The notes below the pieces were generated by a model. That model saw only the letters and a list, made by a program, of their open reading frames with translations, searched no databases and was not told the DNA's origin. Positions 63,026 through 64,000 of a stretch of DNA of 64,000 bases are shown in pieces. Position 1 is the stretch's first letter, and each line of letters begins with the position of its first letter. Source of the stretch: Rattus norvegicus (taxonomy: Eukaryota > Chordata > Mammalia > Rodentia > Muridae); NCBI RefSeq assembly GCF_036323735.1, contig NC_086031.1, forward strand, positions 41,759,725-41,823,724, written 5' to 3'. A program made the translations under genes and the position numbers.

Positions 63026-64000
63026 TTAGTTTCTTGCTTCTTCTAGGGTATAGCTTGCCTCCTTATGTTGGGCTTTACCATTTATTATCCTTTGTAGTGC
63101 TGGATTTGTAGAAAGATATTGTGTAAATTTGGTTTTGTCATGGAATATCTTGGTTTCTCCATCAATGTTAATTGAGAGTTTTGCTGGATACAGTAACCTG
63201 GGCTGGCATTTGTGTTCTCTTAGGGTCTGTATGACATCAGTCCAGGATCTTCTGGCCTTCATAGTTTCTGGCGAGAAGTCTGGTGTGATTCTGATAGGTC
63301 TCCCTTTATATGTTACTTGACCTTTTTCCCTTACTGCTTTTAATATTCTTTCTTTATTTTGTGCGTTTGGTGTTTTGACAATTATGTGACGGGAGGTGTT
63401 TCTTTTCTGGTCCAATCTATTTGGAGTTCTGTAGGCTTCTTGTATGTCTATGGGTATCTCTTTTTTTAGGTTAGGGAAGTTTTCTTCTATGATTTTGTTG
63501 AAGATATTTACTGGTCCTTTGAGCTGGGAGTCTTCACTCTCTTCTATACCTATTATCCTTAGGTTTGATCTTCTCATTGAGTCCTGGATTTCCTGTATGT
63601 TTTGGACCAGTAGCTTTTTCCGCTTTACATTATCTTTGACAGTTGAGTCAATGATTTCTATGGAATCTTCTGCTCCTGATATTCTCTCTTCCATCTCTTG
63701 TATTCTGTTGGTGAAGCTTGTATCTACAGCTCCTTGTCTCTTCTTTTGGTTTTCTATATCCAGGGTTGTTTCCATGTGTTCTTTCTTGATTGCTTCTATT
63801 TCCATTTTTAATTCCTTCAACTGTTTGATTGTGTTTTCCTGGAATTCTTTCAGGGATTTTTGTGTCTCCTCTCTATGGGCTTCTACTTGTTTATTTATGT
63901 TTTCCTGGAATTCTTTCAGGGATTTTTGCGATTCCTCTCTGTAGGCTTCTACTTGTTCTCTAAGGGAGTTCTTCATGTCTTTCTTGAAGTCCTCCAGCAT
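63026..64000 (-). CDS. L1 ORF1 (RNA-binding chaperone), partial at the window edge
   Basis: An open frame of 324 codons down to the stop near 63026; the true N-terminus is beyond base 64000. ORF1p is the trimeric, RNA-binding part of the L1 particle. Visible in order: a heptad-rich coiled coil with two tandem 22-residue units (QVEAYREESQKSLKEF... and QVEAHREETQKSLKEF...), the RRM-like SMRRSNLRIIGIEESED, and the C-terminal domain (RSWTDVIQTLREHKCQPRLL). No stop or frameshift was seen in this part. Confidence 0.9.
   Translation of the reverse strand: MLEDFKKDMKNSLREQVEAYREESQKSLKEFQENINKQVEAHREETQKSLKEFQENTIKQLKELKMEIEAIKKEHMETTLDIENQKKRQGAVDTSFTNRIQEMEERISGAEDSIEIIDSTVKDNVKRKKLLVQNIQEIQDSMRRSNLRIIGIEESEDSQLKGPVNIFNKIIEENFPNLKKEIPIDIQEAYRTPNRLDQKRNTSRHIIVKTPNAQNKERILKAVREKGQVTYKGRPIRITPDFSPETMKARRSWTDVIQTLREHKCQPRLLYPAKLSINIDGETKIFHDKTKFTQYLSTNPALQRIINGKAQHKEASYTLEEARN

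Larger units (their letters stand above)
58392..64000 (-). mobile_element. Long L1 LINE, antisense, 3' complete, running off the window (copy 3)
   Basis: In minus-strand order from the right: ORF1 (64000 to 63026, N-terminus outside the window), a 59-base spacer, ORF2 (62966 to 59143), a 3' UTR (59142 to 58434) and a poly(A) tail seen as T runs at 58392-58433. It lies in Ccnt2 intron 2, opposite to the gene. Both ORFs are open nearly throughout, so it is much younger than copy 2, but ORF2 carries a 4-base deletion and an active-site change. Whether it is full length cannot be judged, because the 5' UTR lies beyond base 64000. Confidence 0.95.

Overview
The window is mammalian, and almost certainly murid, genomic DNA. 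It is intron-rich, dense in microsatellites, and packed with rodent SINEs (B1, B2, B3/B4 types) and L1. The many well-preserved ID elements, most of them flanked by clear target-site duplications, point to the rat lineage (Rattus) rather than mouse; this is an inference from repeat content.

Two protein-coding genes lie head to tail on the + strand. (1) Acmsd, 2-amino-3-carboxymuconate-6-semialdehyde decarboxylase of the kynurenine pathway. Nine exons were found at 2835-2879, 10592-10688, 13432-13481, 15647-15883, 21315-21408, 26198-26293, 27915-28087, 36623-36721 and 37024-37086. Together they give 954 coding bases including the stop, i.e. residues 20-336 of a 336-residue protein. Every splice phase is compatible and no internal stop appears. 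The first coding exon (residues 1-19, with two of the metal-binding histidines) is not seen and should lie left of the window. (2) Ccnt2, cyclin T2, a regulatory subunit of the elongation kinase P-TEFb. A CpG-island promoter (about 43980-44780) is followed by exon 1 (44357-44514) and exon 2 (45212-45293). The rest of the gene lies to the right of the window. The ACMSD-CCNT2 order is the one known from human chromosome 2q21. The two genes share orientation but have unrelated functions (tryptophan catabolism in liver/kidney against transcription elongation in all cells).

Layout: 1-1150, antisense L1 3' end. 3268-8545, decayed antisense L1 with its 5' region but without its 3' end. 8727-10445, a 1.3-kb near-homopurine GGAA/GGGA tract plus a 187-bp SINE+GGAA tandem duplication. 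10592-37086, the remaining Acmsd exons in SINE- and microsatellite-rich introns. 37087-43980, intergenic. 43980-45293, Ccnt2 promoter and first two exons. 45294-58391, Ccnt2 intron 2 with SINEs, a URR1-like hAT element and old L1 pieces. 58392-64000, a long antisense rat-type L1 with nearly intact ORF2 (4-bp deletion, altered reverse-transcriptase active site) and open but edge-truncated ORF1.

No undescribed gene system was found. The most interesting signals are: an apparent U12-type (minor-spliceosome) first intron in Ccnt2; a triple half-site DR1 array inside an LTR-like repeat of Acmsd intron 3; a B1 element supplying the polypyrimidine tract of an Acmsd acceptor; a B2-ID composite retroposon within one target-site duplication; a duplicated intronic segment that splits a B1; and the large purine tract. 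Repeat family names are from memory of consensus features and have not been checked against a library.
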